Assembly: GCF_003289925.1 (NCBI RefSeq)
Contig: NZ_QLZQ01000001.1
Coordinates: forward strand, 806,001-870,000
Source of the DNA: Planococcus maitriensis
GTDB lineage: Bacteria; Bacillota; Bacilli; Bacillales_A; Planococcaceae
Reading direction: 5' to 3'
Length of the DNA stretch: 64,000 nt
The position numbers and the translations under genes were made by a program. Position 1 is the first letter of the stretch; every line of letters starts with the position of its first letter. The notes under the pieces are model-generated. The model made no database searches. It was not told where the DNA came from and was given only the letters and a program-made list of their open reading frames with translations. Positions 1 to 9,340 of this stretch are shown here, in pieces.

Positions 1-941
1 CGATCGGAGGCTTCATGATTCCCGCGATGGTGGCACGGAAATACAGCGGCGGTTTCGCTTCCGCCATAGCGGCGTCTGCCGGGTCGATCGGGGTCATGAT
101 CCCGCCGAGTATCCCGTTCGTATTGTATGGGGTCATCGGCAGCGTCTCCGTCGGCAGCATGTTTTTGGCCGGTATTCTGCCGGGGCTGTTGGTCGGTGCG
201 GCGTTGATGCTGACGGCCTATTTGATTTCGAAAAAGCGCGGCTATAAACCGGAACCCGGCAAAGAATCGGAGTTTCATTTAAAGGATGTCGGAAAAGCGT
301 TCTGGGATGCCAAATGGGCGCTGCTTATCCCGGTCATTATCCTTGGCGGCATCTACGGCGGGGTGTTCTCGCCGACAGAAGCGGCAGTTGTCGCAGTAGT
401 GTATGCCATCATTATTGGTAAATTCGTCTATAAGGAACTTACATGGACAGGCTTATATGAAAGTTTCCGTGAAACGATTGTCATCAATGCAACGACGATG
501 ATCATCATCGGATTGTCGGTTTCGTTTGCTTATTTCATGACCATCCAGCAAATACCGGGTGAGATTTCCGATTATTTGACGGCTTTATCGACCAATCCAT
601 TCGTTATTCTGCTCGCAATTAATGTATTATTGCTCGTAGTGGGCATGTTTATCGACACGATTTCAGCGCTTGTCGTGCTGACGCCAATCTTGCTTCCGAT
701 TGTGACAGAAGTGGGCGTGGACCCTGTCCATTTCGGCGTCGTGCTTGTTGCGAACTTGGCGATCGGCTTTGTCACGCCCCCACTCGGCGTCAATTTATTT
801 GTCGCTTCGAGTGTGGGCGGCGTCAAGTTCGAGCGAATCGCTTATGCGGTCCTGCCATTCTTATTCACAATGATAATCTGTTTGCTGGTTATCACGTTCG
901 TCCCGCAGCTCTCCCTATGGCTGCCAGGTCTTTATGAATAA
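1..941 (+). CDS. TRAP transporter large permease (DctM-like), 5' truncated by window edge
   Basis: This is the C-terminal three quarters of a DctM-type TRAP transporter large membrane subunit, which imports small organic acids using a periplasmic-type binding protein and the ion gradient. The reading frame is already open at base 3, ahead of the first ATG (15), so the real start lies outside the window. About 312 residues are visible, against roughly 425 usual for the family. Family motifs are visible: SAGSIGVMIPPSIP near the start and FVTPPLGVNLFV near the end, with about eight hydrophobic segments between. The small permease and binding protein would be expected upstream. The substrate cannot be read from this part. 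Confidence 0.9.
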   Translation, partial: IGGFMIPAMVARKYSGGFASAIAASAGSIGVMIPPSIPFVLYGVIGSVSVGSMFLAGILPGLLVGAALMLTAYLISKKRGYKPEPGKESEFHLKDVGKAFWDAKWALLIPVIILGGIYGGVFSPTEAAVVAVVYAIIIGKFVYKELTWTGLYESFRETIVINATTMIIIGLSVSFAYFMTIQQIPGEISDYLTALSTNPFVILLAINVLLLVVGMFIDTISALVVLTPILLPIVTEVGVDPVHFGVVLVANLAIGFVTPPLGVNLFVASSVGGVKFERIAYAVLPFLFTMIICLLVITFVPQLSLWLPGLYE

Positions 942-976
942 GGGCTATTTCTAATTTAAGAAAGGTTGTTTTTTCT

Positions 977-2140
977 ATGAGCATGACAATTAACAAACGG
1001 GCGGAGTCGATTGTCTTCTCAGGCATTCGCCAATTCGCCAACCAAATGGTGGATTATCCGGATGCGGTCAATTTGACGGTCGGCCAGCCGGATTTCCCGA
1101 CACCCGATGCGGTCAAGCAGGCAGGCATCGACGCCATCCGCAATAACCAGACCAATTACACGCATAACGCGGGCGTCCTCGAACTGCGCCAGGCCATCCA
1201 GTCTTTTTTCAAGGACAGCTACGGCTTGTCTTACCGGACAGAAGATGAAATCATCGTCACGAATGGCGCAAGTGAAGGATTGGATTCCGTATTCCGGACG
1301 ATACTGGAAGAAGGCGATGAAGTCATCCTGCCGGCACCGACTTATTCCGGCTATGGGCCATTAGTGGAACTATGCGGCGGCAAAGTCGTCTACTTGGATA
1401 CATCGGATACCGGCTTCAAACCGGATCCGCAAGCGCTCGAGCAATTGATCAATGAGCGGACCAAGGCGGTGTTGATGAACTTTCCATCAAACCCGACAGG
1501 CGTCACGATGACGATGGATGAACTATCCGCTTTAAAAGAAGTCTTCGAACGCCATGAATTGTATATCGTGACAGACGAAATTTACAGTGAAAACACATTT
1601 GGCGGAACCCATTGCACATTTGCCTGCTTCGAGAGCTTGCGCGACAAAACGGTTCTCATCCATGGCTTATCGAAATCCCATTCGATGACAGGGTGGCGCA
1701 TCGGCTATATCCTGGGGCCTGCGGAATTGATGGAACATGTCTTGAAAGTGCATCAATACAACGCAATTTGCGCTTCCGCCCCGGCCCAGTACGCCGCAAT
1801 TGAAGCATTGACGAACCAGCGGCACGTGCCGGCGGAAATGAACAAAGCCTATATCGAGCGCCGGGATTTCGTTTATGAGCGCTTGAAGGGGATGGGCATT
1901 GATGTCATCAAGCCGAACGGGGCTTTCTATATTTTCCCTTCGATTGAAAAATTCGGGCTGCCTTCCTATGAATTTGCTATCCGTTTGTTGAAAGAAGGCG
2001 GGGTGGCCGCCGTTCCTGGTTCTGCCTTCACTGAATATGGGGAAGGCTTCCTGCGAATTTCCTATGCATACAGCATGCCGGTATTAGAAGAAGGCATGGA
2101 TCGGCTGGAAAAGTTTGTATCTACCCTCAATAATAAATAA
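977..2140 (+). CDS. patA: Class I/II PLP-dependent aminotransferase (PatA-like)
   Basis: A fold-type I aminotransferase of 387 residues, full length for the family. The N-terminal substrate region has LTVGQPDFPTP and Y-T-H-N-A-G, the mid region has NFPSNPTG, the PLP-contacting TDEIY lies at about 200-203, and the Schiff-base lysine is K233 in HGLSKSHSMTGWR. The closest recognisable type is PatA, an N-acetyl-diaminopimelate or aromatic-type aminotransferase; exact substrate is an inference. AAGAAAGG lies before the start; ATG 977 and ATG 983 are both possible. It sits 35 bp after the TRAP permease and before a RocB-like gene, a setting that would suit amino acid use, but the family is also a lysine-pathway enzyme. 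Confidence 0.85.
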   Translation: MSMTINKRAESIVFSGIRQFANQMVDYPDAVNLTVGQPDFPTPDAVKQAGIDAIRNNQTNYTHNAGVLELRQAIQSFFKDSYGLSYRTEDEIIVTNGASEGLDSVFRTILEEGDEVILPAPTYSGYGPLVELCGGKVVYLDTSDTGFKPDPQALEQLINERTKAVLMNFPSNPTGVTMTMDELSALKEVFERHELYIVTDEIYSENTFGGTHCTFACFESLRDKTVLIHGLSKSHSMTGWRIGYILGPAELMEHVLKVHQYNAICASAPAQYAAIEALTNQRHVPAEMNKAYIERRDFVYERLKGMGIDVIKPNGAFYIFPSIEKFGLPSYEFAIRLLKEGGVAAVPGSAFTEYGEGFLRISYAYSMPVLEEGMDRLEKFVSTLNNK

Positions 2141-2154
2141 GTCAATCGGCGATA

Positions 2155-2200
2155 GCTTCGAACAGCCCGCGGCGGAATACACGCACGGGCTGTTCGAAGC
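2155..2200 (+). terminator. 15-bp perfect hairpin after the aminotransferase gene
   Basis: Arms at 2155-2169 and 2186-2200 are perfect 15-bp inverted repeats with a 16-nt loop. No clear T-run follows on the plus strand, so it may act as a weak terminator or as an mRNA-stabilising hairpin between the two genes. Confidence 0.5.
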
Positions 2201-2289
2201 ATTTAAGGGCATCGATGGAGTTTAACGCTATCATGATAAGGAAAAATCATATATTCAAGTTAAATGGAATAAGGAAAGGGTTGGTCGAC

Positions 2290-3915
2290 ATGGAGCGTTT
2301 CTGGGATACACCGGAGAAATTGGAGGATTTGCTGTGCGAGCTGGTCAGCTGGGAAAGTATTTACCTGACGCAAGGAGAGGCGGAATTCCCGGTGAAATTA
2401 AAAGGATTATTGGGTGAATTGGATTATTTCAAACAGCATCCGGACCACTTGGAGCTGGGCGAAGTCAACTGGGGCCGCACGTTCCTGACGGCGCTCTATA
2501 AACATGAAGAGGCAATGGATACGGTCGTTCTGATCAGCCATTTCGATACGGTGTCGACAGAAGATTATGGGGTTTTGCGCCCTCTTGCCGCAAGCCCGCG
2601 CTTGTTGACGCGTGCGCTCCATGACCGGAAGGAAATGCTCACTGAAGAAGCTTTGGCTGATCTCGAATCCGGCAATTATCTGTTCGGCCGCGGCACGATG
2701 GATATGAAAGCGGGGCTCGCCTTGCATATGGCCTTGCTCGAAAAGGCGTCTACGGAACATTGGCCGGTCAATCTGGTGCTGCTGACGGTGCCGGATGAGG
2801 AAGTCAATTCCAATGGCATGCGCCACGCTGTCCCGTTCCTCTTGGAATTAGCTGAAACGCATCAGCTCCATTACTCCCTGTTCTTGAACGGTGAACCGGT
2901 ATTCGCCCAGGACCCGAAAGAAAGCGATTTTAAAGTATATAGCGGAAGCATCGGGAAAATCATGCCGAGTGCCTTATTCTATGGGAAAGAAACACATGTC
3001 GGCGAACCGCTCAGCGGGCTAACTTCTAATTACATGGCTTCGTATTTAACCCAGGAAATGAGCTGGAACCCGAAATTCCGCGAAATGCTTTACGGCGAAA
3101 CGTCCCCGCTGCCGGTCACGGTCTTGCAGCGCGATGTTAAAATGGAGTACTCCGCACAGACGCCGTACCGCGCAGTGTCCATGTACAATGTTTTCCTGCT
3201 CGAACGCAATGCGGAAGAAACAATGCAAATGTTCGAGGAAACGGCTCGGGAAGCGCTGTCTAAAATGAGCCGCGATTACGTCGAGATGTGCTCGCGTGAA
3301 GGAATCGAGCCGGTCAACGAAGTGAAAGTGTTCCGCTTTGAAGAGCTGAAGGAATATGCACTTGAAAAACTGGGCGAAAAAACAGTCGAGCAGATCATGT
3401 CGAATGTAACGGAAGATGTGGATCACGACGTACGCGAACAATCCCATGCCATCACCGATCAATTATTGATCCAATGCCACGAGCTGACGCCAGCAGTCAT
3501 TCTGCTGTTTGCGCCGCCTTATTATCCACCCGTCAATTCGAGTGATTCAGAGCTCGTCCAGAAATGCATCAAGCAAGTGCAGGAAACGGCGCTGGAACGC
3601 TTCGGGCTGGAAGTGAAGCAAGGCCATTACTTCAACGGCATCTCCGATTTAAGTTACGTCAATTTCCAGGACCAGAATGAAGGCTGGCAGACATATGAAC
3701 AAAACACGCCAGTTTACGGCAGAAGCTACAGCGTCCCGTTCGAAGCGATGCAAAAGCTGAAGGCGCCGGTATTGAATGTCGGGCCATTCGGGCGGGATGC
3801 GCATCAGCGCACAGAGCGTTTGAACCGCAAGAGTGCATTCGAGGAACTTCCTGTCCTGCTGGAAGATTTGTTGCTGTCTCAATTCACGCCAGTATTGTCG
3901 AATAAACAAGCTTAA
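2290..3915 (+). CDS. rocB: RocB-like M20 family peptidase
   Basis: A 541-residue member of the M20 zinc peptidase group, closest to RocB, the arginine-utilisation protein of Bacillus (about 566 residues). Metal-site motifs are visible: SHFDTV for the first ligands, FGRGTMDMKAG with the bridging aspartate, and TVPDEEV with the catalytic glutamate. The frame is open upstream to 2215, but ATG 2290 is preceded by AAGGAAAGGG at a good distance and begins a family-like N-terminus. The molecular reaction of RocB is not well defined, so a peptidase or deacylase role is inferred. The 3' neighbour is a cupin gene on the same strand. Confidence 0.85.
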   Translation: MERFWDTPEKLEDLLCELVSWESIYLTQGEAEFPVKLKGLLGELDYFKQHPDHLELGEVNWGRTFLTALYKHEEAMDTVVLISHFDTVSTEDYGVLRPLAASPRLLTRALHDRKEMLTEEALADLESGNYLFGRGTMDMKAGLALHMALLEKASTEHWPVNLVLLTVPDEEVNSNGMRHAVPFLLELAETHQLHYSLFLNGEPVFAQDPKESDFKVYSGSIGKIMPSALFYGKETHVGEPLSGLTSNYMASYLTQEMSWNPKFREMLYGETSPLPVTVLQRDVKMEYSAQTPYRAVSMYNVFLLERNAEETMQMFEETAREALSKMSRDYVEMCSREGIEPVNEVKVFRFEELKEYALEKLGEKTVEQIMSNVTEDVDHDVREQSHAITDQLLIQCHELTPAVILLFAPPYYPPVNSSDSELVQKCIKQVQETALERFGLEVKQGHYFNGISDLSYVNFQDQNEGWQTYEQNTPVYGRSYSVPFEAMQKLKAPVLNVGPFGRDAHQRTERLNRKSAFEELPVLLEDLLLSQFTPVLSNKQA

Positions 3916-3959
3916 GCTTCAGCATGCCGGGTAAAGGTAGGCAAAAGGAGCTGATCGGA

Positions 3960-4457
3960 ATGAAGGATGCACAGTTTTTCCATTTTAAAGATGACGGCGC
4001 AATACCGAATAATCCCGCTCTTCCGGCGGTCTTATATCCCGGCGCATTCAGCGGGGAGCCAGGCCGGATCGAGCAGGCATTCCAGCAGCACGGTTGGGGC
4101 AATACGTGGCAAGGCGGCTTGTTCGGCTATCACCATTACCACAGCAATACACACGAAGCCCTGGGGGTGGTGAGCGGGTCAGCGCGCTTGCAGTTGGGCG
4201 GTGAAAGCGGCGAAGAAGTGGAAGTGAAAGCTGGGGACGTATGTGTCCTGCCGGCCGGGACAGGGCATAAACGCTTGTGGGCAAGCGAGGATTTCCGCAT
4301 TGTCGGGGCGTATCCGGGCGGTGTGGAATACAATTTGAAAACCGGCGAGCCCGATGAGCGGCCATATGTACTCGAGGACATCCGGAATACGCCGCTTCCG
4401 AAGAGCGATCCTGTATATGGCGATGTGGGGCCATTGCTTTCCGAGTGGAAGGCATGA
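3960..4457 (+). CDS. Small cupin-domain protein
   Basis: A 165-residue single-domain cupin. The first cupin motif is GYHHYHSNTHEALGVVSG, with metal-ligand histidines and a glutamate. The second is the GDVCVLPAGTGHKRL segment. The start at ATG 3960 is chosen because AAAAGGAG lies 9 bp upstream; an in-frame ATG at 3924 lacks such a site. Cupins of this size are often sugar isomerases, dioxygenases or ligand-binding proteins, and nothing here decides which. It follows the RocB-like gene by 44 bp and is likely cotranscribed. A strong terminator follows. Confidence 0.8.
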   Translation: MKDAQFFHFKDDGAIPNNPALPAVLYPGAFSGEPGRIEQAFQQHGWGNTWQGGLFGYHHYHSNTHEALGVVSGSARLQLGGESGEEVEVKAGDVCVLPAGTGHKRLWASEDFRIVGAYPGGVEYNLKTGEPDERPYVLEDIRNTPLPKSDPVYGDVGPLLSEWKA

Positions 4458-4471
4458 ATGAAGCAAGGAAT

Positions 4472-4519
4472 AAAAAAAGACGAAGCGCAAGGTGGTTGAC
4501 CTCGCACTCCGTCTTTTTC
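4472..4519. terminator. Bidirectional terminator between cupin gene and aspartokinase gene
   Basis: AAAAAAAGACG pairs with CGTCTTTTT around a long loop. A- and T-runs on both sides suit both converging genes. Confidence 0.65.
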
Positions 4520-4531
4520 GTTTAGGGGATT

Positions 4532-5899
4532 TCACTGGCCGACAAGTGCCGGGGCGAAAAACTCTTTGTACAATTCATTGAGGATTTTGCTTTCGTCTTC
4601 TTTCAGGATGCCGAACACCAGGCTGACTTCCGATGAACCTTGGTTGATCATTTCGATATTGACACCGGTGCGGGCAAAGGCGGCGGCTGCGCGGGCAGTC
4701 AGGCCTTTGTTGTTGTTCATGCCTTCACCGACCAACACGATCATCGAGAAATCGTTGCGGATATGGACATCGTCTGCATGAAGTTCGTTCTTTACCCGTT
4801 CGATGATGCGCTGTTCTTTTTCGTCATCAAGCTGGTGGCTTCTGAGAATGACCGATAGATTGTCGATGCCGGACGGGATATGTTCATAGGAGATCTCTTC
4901 TTCTTCAAGGATCTGCAAAAGCTTGCGGCCGAATCCGACTTCGCGGTTCATCAAATACTTGCCGACATATAATGTGGAGAAGCCGCTGTCCGCGGAAATA
5001 CCGGTAACGGGGTGCGGTGAGCTGGCGCGTTCCGCAACGATCATCGTTCCGGGCGCAGACGGATTATTGGTGTTGCGGATGCACAGCGGCACGGATGCCC
5101 GGTATGCAGGCATCAAAGCTTCATCGTGAAGGACTGCGAATCCGGCATAGGACAATTCACGCATTTCACGGTACGTCATCTGCTCGATTTCCACGGGGTT
5201 ATCGACGACTTGGGGATTGGCTGCAAACACACAGTCGACATCCGTGAAGTTCTCATACAGCTCGGCCTTGACGGCAGCTGCCAGGATGGACCCCGTGATA
5301 TCGGAGCCGCCCCGGTCAAACGTCCGGAGCATTCCCGATTTCGTGTAGGCGAAAAATCCGGGGAAGACAGTGATCGACGGTTTGCTGCTTAGAGCGGAAA
5401 GCCGGCCGTAGGATTCCGGCAAAGCCTGTGCGCGTTCCGGCGGGTCGTTGACGAACAAGCCAGCTGTGTGCGGATTGACATATTCCGCCTGCATTCCGAT
5501 GGAAGTGAAATAAGCGGCGATCAATTTCGCAGAATTGTCTTCCCCCGCCGCTTTGATCGAGTCGATATACAAATCATGCTGGCCGCTGTCTGCACGCAAG
5601 CGGCCTGTGAGGTCAGCACGGATGATGTCGATGATATCCCGGTCGAGGCCGAGTTCATCTGCGATTTCCGTGTAACGGTCAATGACTGCCTGCAAGGGCT
5701 GCTGGATGGATTCGCCCATTAATGCGGCGGACGCGAGACGGATGAGCAGGTCGGTCACTTTTACATCTCCACTATGGCGTTTGCCTGGAGCTGAGACGAC
5801 CACAATCCGGCGTGCCTGGTCCGCTTTGATGATACTTGCGACTTTTCTGATTTGCTGCGCGCTAGCGACTGAAGTTCCACCGAATTTGCATACTTTCAT
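4532..5899 (-). CDS. yclM: Aspartate kinase (YclM/LysC type)
   Basis: Aspartokinase phosphorylates aspartate, the first step towards lysine, threonine and methionine. The 455-residue chain starts with the kinase signature KFGGTSVA and has VVVSAPGK and FDRGGSDITGS, then two C-terminal ACT domains (GFGRKLLQILEEEEI... and VLVGEGMNNNKGLTARAAAAF...INQGSSEVS). The length and single-chain form match the YclM (aspartokinase III) type rather than the alpha/beta-fused type with an internal start. The start at ATG 5899 begins at the conserved MKVCKFGG and has GGGA 9 bp upstream; an in-frame ATG lies five codons earlier. It is divergent from hom-thrCB, so it probably feeds the threonine branch. I see no lysine riboswitch, as the leader is only about 100 bp. 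Confidence 0.93.
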   Translation of the reverse strand: MKVCKFGGTSVASAQQIRKVASIIKADQARRIVVVSAPGKRHSGDVKVTDLLIRLASAALMGESIQQPLQAVIDRYTEIADELGLDRDIIDIIRADLTGRLRADSGQHDLYIDSIKAAGEDNSAKLIAAYFTSIGMQAEYVNPHTAGLFVNDPPERAQALPESYGRLSALSSKPSITVFPGFFAYTKSGMLRTFDRGGSDITGSILAAAVKAELYENFTDVDCVFAANPQVVDNPVEIEQMTYREMRELSYAGFAVLHDEALMPAYRASVPLCIRNTNNPSAPGTMIVAERASSPHPVTGISADSGFSTLYVGKYLMNREVGFGRKLLQILEEEEISYEHIPSGIDNLSVILRSHQLDDEKEQRIIERVKNELHADDVHIRNDFSMIVLVGEGMNNNKGLTARAAAAFARTGVNIEMINQGSSEVSLVFGILKEDESKILNELYKEFFAPALVGQ

Positions 5900-5939
5900 C
5901 CTATCAAGTCCCATCTTTTTTAATAGTCTGTGAAAAGGG

Positions 5940-5968
5940 TTGTTTTCACTAAAATATAATACTATAAT
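5940..5968 (+). promoter_or_regulatory. Predicted SigA promoter of hom-thrC-thrB
   Basis: TTGTTT (5940-5945), a 17-bp spacer and TATAAT (5963-5968). The distance to the hom start is about 50 bp. Confidence 0.65.
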
Positions 5969-5979
5969 GTCTCTATGAC

Positions 5980-5995
5980 AAAAACAGCTGTTTTT
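5980..5995. promoter_or_regulatory. 16-bp perfect palindrome between hom promoter and hom start
   Basis: The palindrome AAAAACAGCTGTTTTT begins 11 bp after the -10 box, so it overlaps or follows the transcription start. It could be an operator for the threonine operon. A short hairpin role in the leader is the alternative. Confidence 0.4.
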
Positions 5996-6027
5996 TCACA
6001 GTGTACACACCATGGGAGGAATCGTCA

Positions 6028-7326
6028 ATGAAAAATGAAATTTCAATCGGATTATTAGGTTTCGGGACAGTAGGGGGCGGCGTGGCAAAGATCATCCAGG
6101 AGCATCAGGAAGATCTGCAACATAAACTTGGCGCTCAAGTCGCGATCCGAAAAGTGTTGGTGCGTGATGCCGGGAAAGACCGGCCGTCGGGCCTCGATCC
6201 GAATATCTTCACGACAGATATTGAAGAAATCTTGAATGATTCTTCCCTCGACATAATTGTGGAAGTGATGGGCGGTATCGAAGGCGCCAGAGCCGCGATG
6301 GAACAAGCGTTGAAATCGGGCAAGCAAGTCGTGACCGCCAATAAGGACGTCATGGCGGAATATGGCCATGATTTATTGAAACTGGCAGACGCAGAGAAAT
6401 GCGATCTTTTCTATGAAGCGAGTGTAGCCGGCGGAATCCCGATTATCCGCACGCTAGAAGACGGCCTGGCTTCCGACCGCATCTCGAGCATGATGGGAAT
6501 CGTCAACGGGACAACGAACTTCATCTTGACGAAAATGAAGCAGGAAAAGAAAAGCTATGAAGATGCGCTTGCGGAAGCGACCGAACTCGGCTTTGCAGAA
6601 GCTGACCCGACAGCGGATGTCGGGGGCCTCGATGCAGCGCGCAAGATGGTCATCTTATCCTCGCTCGCTTATTCGACAGAAGTGAAGCTGGATGATGTCA
6701 ACATCCGCGGCATGGAAACGATCAAGGACGGCGATGTGGAGATGGGCGAGAGCCTCGGCTATACGATGAAAATGGTCGGCTCTTCGACAAAGGATGAAGA
6801 CGGCATCGATGTTTCGGTTGAACCGATTTTCCTGGCGAACAGCCATCCTCTGGCTTCGGTCAATAATGAATTCAATGCGGTTTATATCTATGGCGATGCG
6901 GTCGGTGAAACGATGCTTTACGGGCCGGGGGCCGGATCGTTGCCGACAGCGACATCTGTCGTATCCGATATCATCGCCGCCTGCAGGAACTTGCTTCTTG
7001 GAGTGAACGGGAAACGTGAACACGCAGCCCAGCACGAACGCGTGATCAAGCCTGCGGATAAAAGCTGTTCGAAATATTTCCACCGTTTGCTCGTGGACGA
7101 TGTCGTCGGCGTATTGTCCAAAGTGAGCGCCATCTACAGCAAGCACGGCGCAAGCATCCAGTCCATCGTACAGAACCCGGCGACTAATGAGACGGAAGGA
7201 AAAGCGGAGCTCATTTTGAAAACGCATGAAATTTCCCGCCAGCAGCATTTGGATGTCTTGAAAGAACTTGAAGGGATGGCAAGCCTGATCAGCCATTACC
7301 GCATTGAAGGGGAGGATGCAGCATGA
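6028..7326 (+). CDS. hom: Homoserine dehydrogenase with ACT domain
   Basis: Reduces aspartate semialdehyde to homoserine with NAD(P)H, the branch point to threonine and methionine. The 432-residue chain has the dinucleotide-binding motif [12 protein letters not shown], the [12 protein letters not shown] segment, the catalytic-domain signature with [12 protein letters not shown] and [17 protein letters not shown], and a C-terminal ACT domain beginning near [16 protein letters not shown], which suggests threonine feedback. ATG 6028 is chosen because GGGAGGA lies 7 bp upstream; a GTG at 6001 opens the same frame without a good site. First gene of an overlapping three-gene operon. Confidence 0.96.
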   Translation: MKNEISIGLLGFGTVGGGVAKIIQEHQEDLQHKLGAQVAIRKVLVRDAGKDRPSGLDPNIFTTDIEEILNDSSLDIIVEVMGGIEGARAAMEQALKSGKQVVTANKDVMAEYGHDLLKLADAEKCDLFYEASVAGGIPIIRTLEDGLASDRISSMMGIVNGTTNFILTKMKQEKKSYEDALAEATELGFAEADPTADVGGLDAARKMVILSSLAYSTEVKLDDVNIRGMETIKDGDVEMGESLGYTMKMVGSSTKDEDGIDVSVEPIFLANSHPLASVNNEFNAVYIYGDAVGETMLYGPGAGSLPTATSVVSDIIAACRNLLLGVNGKREHAAQHERVIKPADKSCSKYFHRLLVDDVVGVLSKVSAIYSKHGASIQSIVQNPATNETEGKAELILKTHEISRQQHLDVLKELEGMASLISHYRIEGEDAA

Positions 7327-8384
7327 GATGGCCTGGACTGATCGAACAATACAAAGAGTGGCTTCCGGTGACGGAAGCTACACCTTCACTGACATTGCAG
7401 GAAGGCAATACACCGCTAATCCATCTCGAGAAACTATCTGCTGATTGGGGCATCGAGGTCTATGCGAAAATCGAAGGTGCCAACCCGACCGGTTCCTTCA
7501 AGGATCGCGGCATGGTCATGGCGGTCGCCAAGGCGAAAGAAGAAGGCAAAAGCGTCCTTGTTTGTGCATCCACAGGAAATACATCGGCTTCGGCCGCTGC
7601 ATACGGTGCGAGAGCGGGCATGCGGACGATCGTCGTCATTCCGGAAGGCCGCATTGCCCTTGGGAAATTGGCCCAGGCGAAAATGTACGGAGCGGAAATC
7701 CTGGAGATTAAAGGGAATTTCGATGAAGCCTTGGAAATGGTCCGCGAAATCGGCAAGGAACCGGGCATCGCCCTTGTCAATTCCGTCAACCCGTACCGTC
7801 TTGAAGGCCAGAAGACAATCGCTTTCGAAGTGATCGAGCAGCTCGGGAAAGTGCCGGACTTGTTTGCGCTTCCTGTCGGCAATGCCGGCAATATTTCCGC
7901 CGCTTGGAAAGGCTTCACAGAATATGCGGAACGTACTGGCGAAAAACGCCCTGAACTGCTGGGTGTCCAGGCTGAAGGCGCTTCGCCGATTGTCCAGAAT
8001 AAAATAGTGGAACAGCCGGAAACGGTCGCGACGGCGATCCGCATCGGCAATCCGGCGAGCTGGCAATTGGCACTCAATGCACTCGATGAATCGAATGGCA
8101 CCATCTTGGCAAGAAGCGACGACAAAATTCTCGAAGCATACCAGTTGCTTGCCAAGACAGAAGGCGTCTTTGCGGAACCGGCATCCTGCGCATCTATTGC
8201 GGGACTCAAAAAACAAGTTGAAGACGGCCTCATCAAAAAAGGGTCGACTGTCGTCTGCGTGTTGACAGGGAACGGTTTGAAAGACCCCGCAACAGCAATT
8301 GAAGTCAGCAAACAGGATGGCATGCTCGAAGCGGCGAACATGGAACAGTTTTGGGAGGAGTTAAAAAAGGAGGTCAAAGTATGA
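7323..8384 (+). CDS. thrC: Threonine synthase
   Basis: PLP enzyme converting O-phosphohomoserine to threonine. The 353 residues match the short Bacillus-type threonine synthase. The PLP lysine is in [11 protein letters not shown], the phosphate-binding loop is in [11 protein letters not shown] and PVGNAGNIS, and a late [10 protein letters not shown] is seen. The ATG overlaps the hom stop (ATGA), with GGGGAGGA upstream, so translation is coupled. Confidence 0.96.
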   Translation: MRWPGLIEQYKEWLPVTEATPSLTLQEGNTPLIHLEKLSADWGIEVYAKIEGANPTGSFKDRGMVMAVAKAKEEGKSVLVCASTGNTSASAAAYGARAGMRTIVVIPEGRIALGKLAQAKMYGAEILEIKGNFDEALEMVREIGKEPGIALVNSVNPYRLEGQKTIAFEVIEQLGKVPDLFALPVGNAGNISAAWKGFTEYAERTGEKRPELLGVQAEGASPIVQNKIVEQPETVATAIRIGNPASWQLALNALDESNGTILARSDDKILEAYQLLAKTEGVFAEPASCASIAGLKKQVEDGLIKKGSTVVCVLTGNGLKDPATAIEVSKQDGMLEAANMEQFWEELKKEVKV

Positions 8385-9286
8385 GCGGTAAAGAGTTTTC
8401 GATAGCAGTACCTGCATCCACTGCCAATTTGGGCCCGGGATTCGATTCCATCGGCCTTGCCCTGGACCTCCATATGAATATTCATGTGTCGCCTGCCGAT
8501 TCGTGGCAGTTAGATTATAAAACACCTGAATACGCCCATCTGTCCGGTGTCGAAGATAATTTGATCCTGCAGGCAGCGGAACGCACTGCTGCGGCCTACG
8601 GTAAAGAATTGCCTGCAGCCAAACTGGAAATCGAGACAGATATCCCGCTCGGGCGGGGGCTGGGCAGCAGCGCTTCTGCCATTGCAGCCGGCATTGAATT
8701 GGCCAATCGTTTGCTTGGCCTGCATATGTCCGATCAGGAAAAAGTCCAAATCGGCACGGAGATGGAAGGCCATCCGGACAATATATCCGCATCGCTACTC
8801 GGTGGATTGACCATTTCCTATTACGATGAACAGCAGATCGAGACTGTGCATGTCGAACAAGTCGATATCGGGGTCGTGCTATTGATCCCACAGGAAATTT
8901 TCCTGACAGAAGAGTCAAGAAGCTTATTGCCTGAACAACTTGACCACGCCGAAAGCGTGCGGGGAAGTGCTGCGGCCAACGTGCTATCGGCAGCGATGGT
9001 ACGTGGCGATTGGGAAAAAGCCGGCAAGCTCATGAGCAAAGATACATTCCATCAGCCTTATCGCCAAAATCGCTTTCCGGACTTTGAGGAAATCGGTGAG
9101 GCCTGCCGTAAACTGGGGGCTTTCGGATATGCAATCAGCGGGGCGGGACCGTCCCTTTTCATCCCGGTCAGTGCTGGAGATGAACAACGAATCGCCGGGG
9201 CGCTCAGCGAGCTATTCCCGCATTATGAAAGTATGGCCATGAAGCCGGCTCAAGCCGGAACGAAATCATGTGAAACAGTGGCATAA
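8381..9286 (+). CDS. thrB: Homoserine kinase
   Basis: GHMP-family kinase making O-phosphohomoserine, the substrate of the preceding threonine synthase. At 301 residues it is full length. Motifs: [15 protein letters not shown] near the N-terminus, the ATP-binding [16 protein letters not shown], and the C-terminal [13 protein letters not shown]. The start ATG 8381 overlaps the thrC stop by 4 bp and has AAGGAGG 7 bp upstream. The hom-thrC-thrB order is the standard Bacillus one. Confidence 0.96.
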   Translation: MSGKEFSIAVPASTANLGPGFDSIGLALDLHMNIHVSPADSWQLDYKTPEYAHLSGVEDNLILQAAERTAAAYGKELPAAKLEIETDIPLGRGLGSSASAIAAGIELANRLLGLHMSDQEKVQIGTEMEGHPDNISASLLGGLTISYYDEQQIETVHVEQVDIGVVLLIPQEIFLTEESRSLLPEQLDHAESVRGSAAANVLSAAMVRGDWEKAGKLMSKDTFHQPYRQNRFPDFEEIGEACRKLGAFGYAISGAGPSLFIPVSAGDEQRIAGALSELFPHYESMAMKPAQAGTKSCETVA

Positions 9287-9288
9287 CG

Positions 9289-9322
9289 AAAAGCTCCGGA
9301 TCAGCTGATCCGGAGCTTTTTT
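9289..9322. terminator. Bidirectional terminator, 32-bp perfect palindrome
   Basis: The arms 9289-9304 and 9305-9320 are exact reverse complements with A- and T-ends. It lies between the converging thrB and aldehyde dehydrogenase genes. Confidence 0.85.
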
Positions 9323-9340
9323 GCGGTTGAGCCGCCATGT

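Noticed and set aside
5900..6027. Lysine riboswitch or T-box in the aspartokinase leader
   Set aside because: The divergent interval is far too short for a lysine riboswitch, and no T-box sequence is seen.
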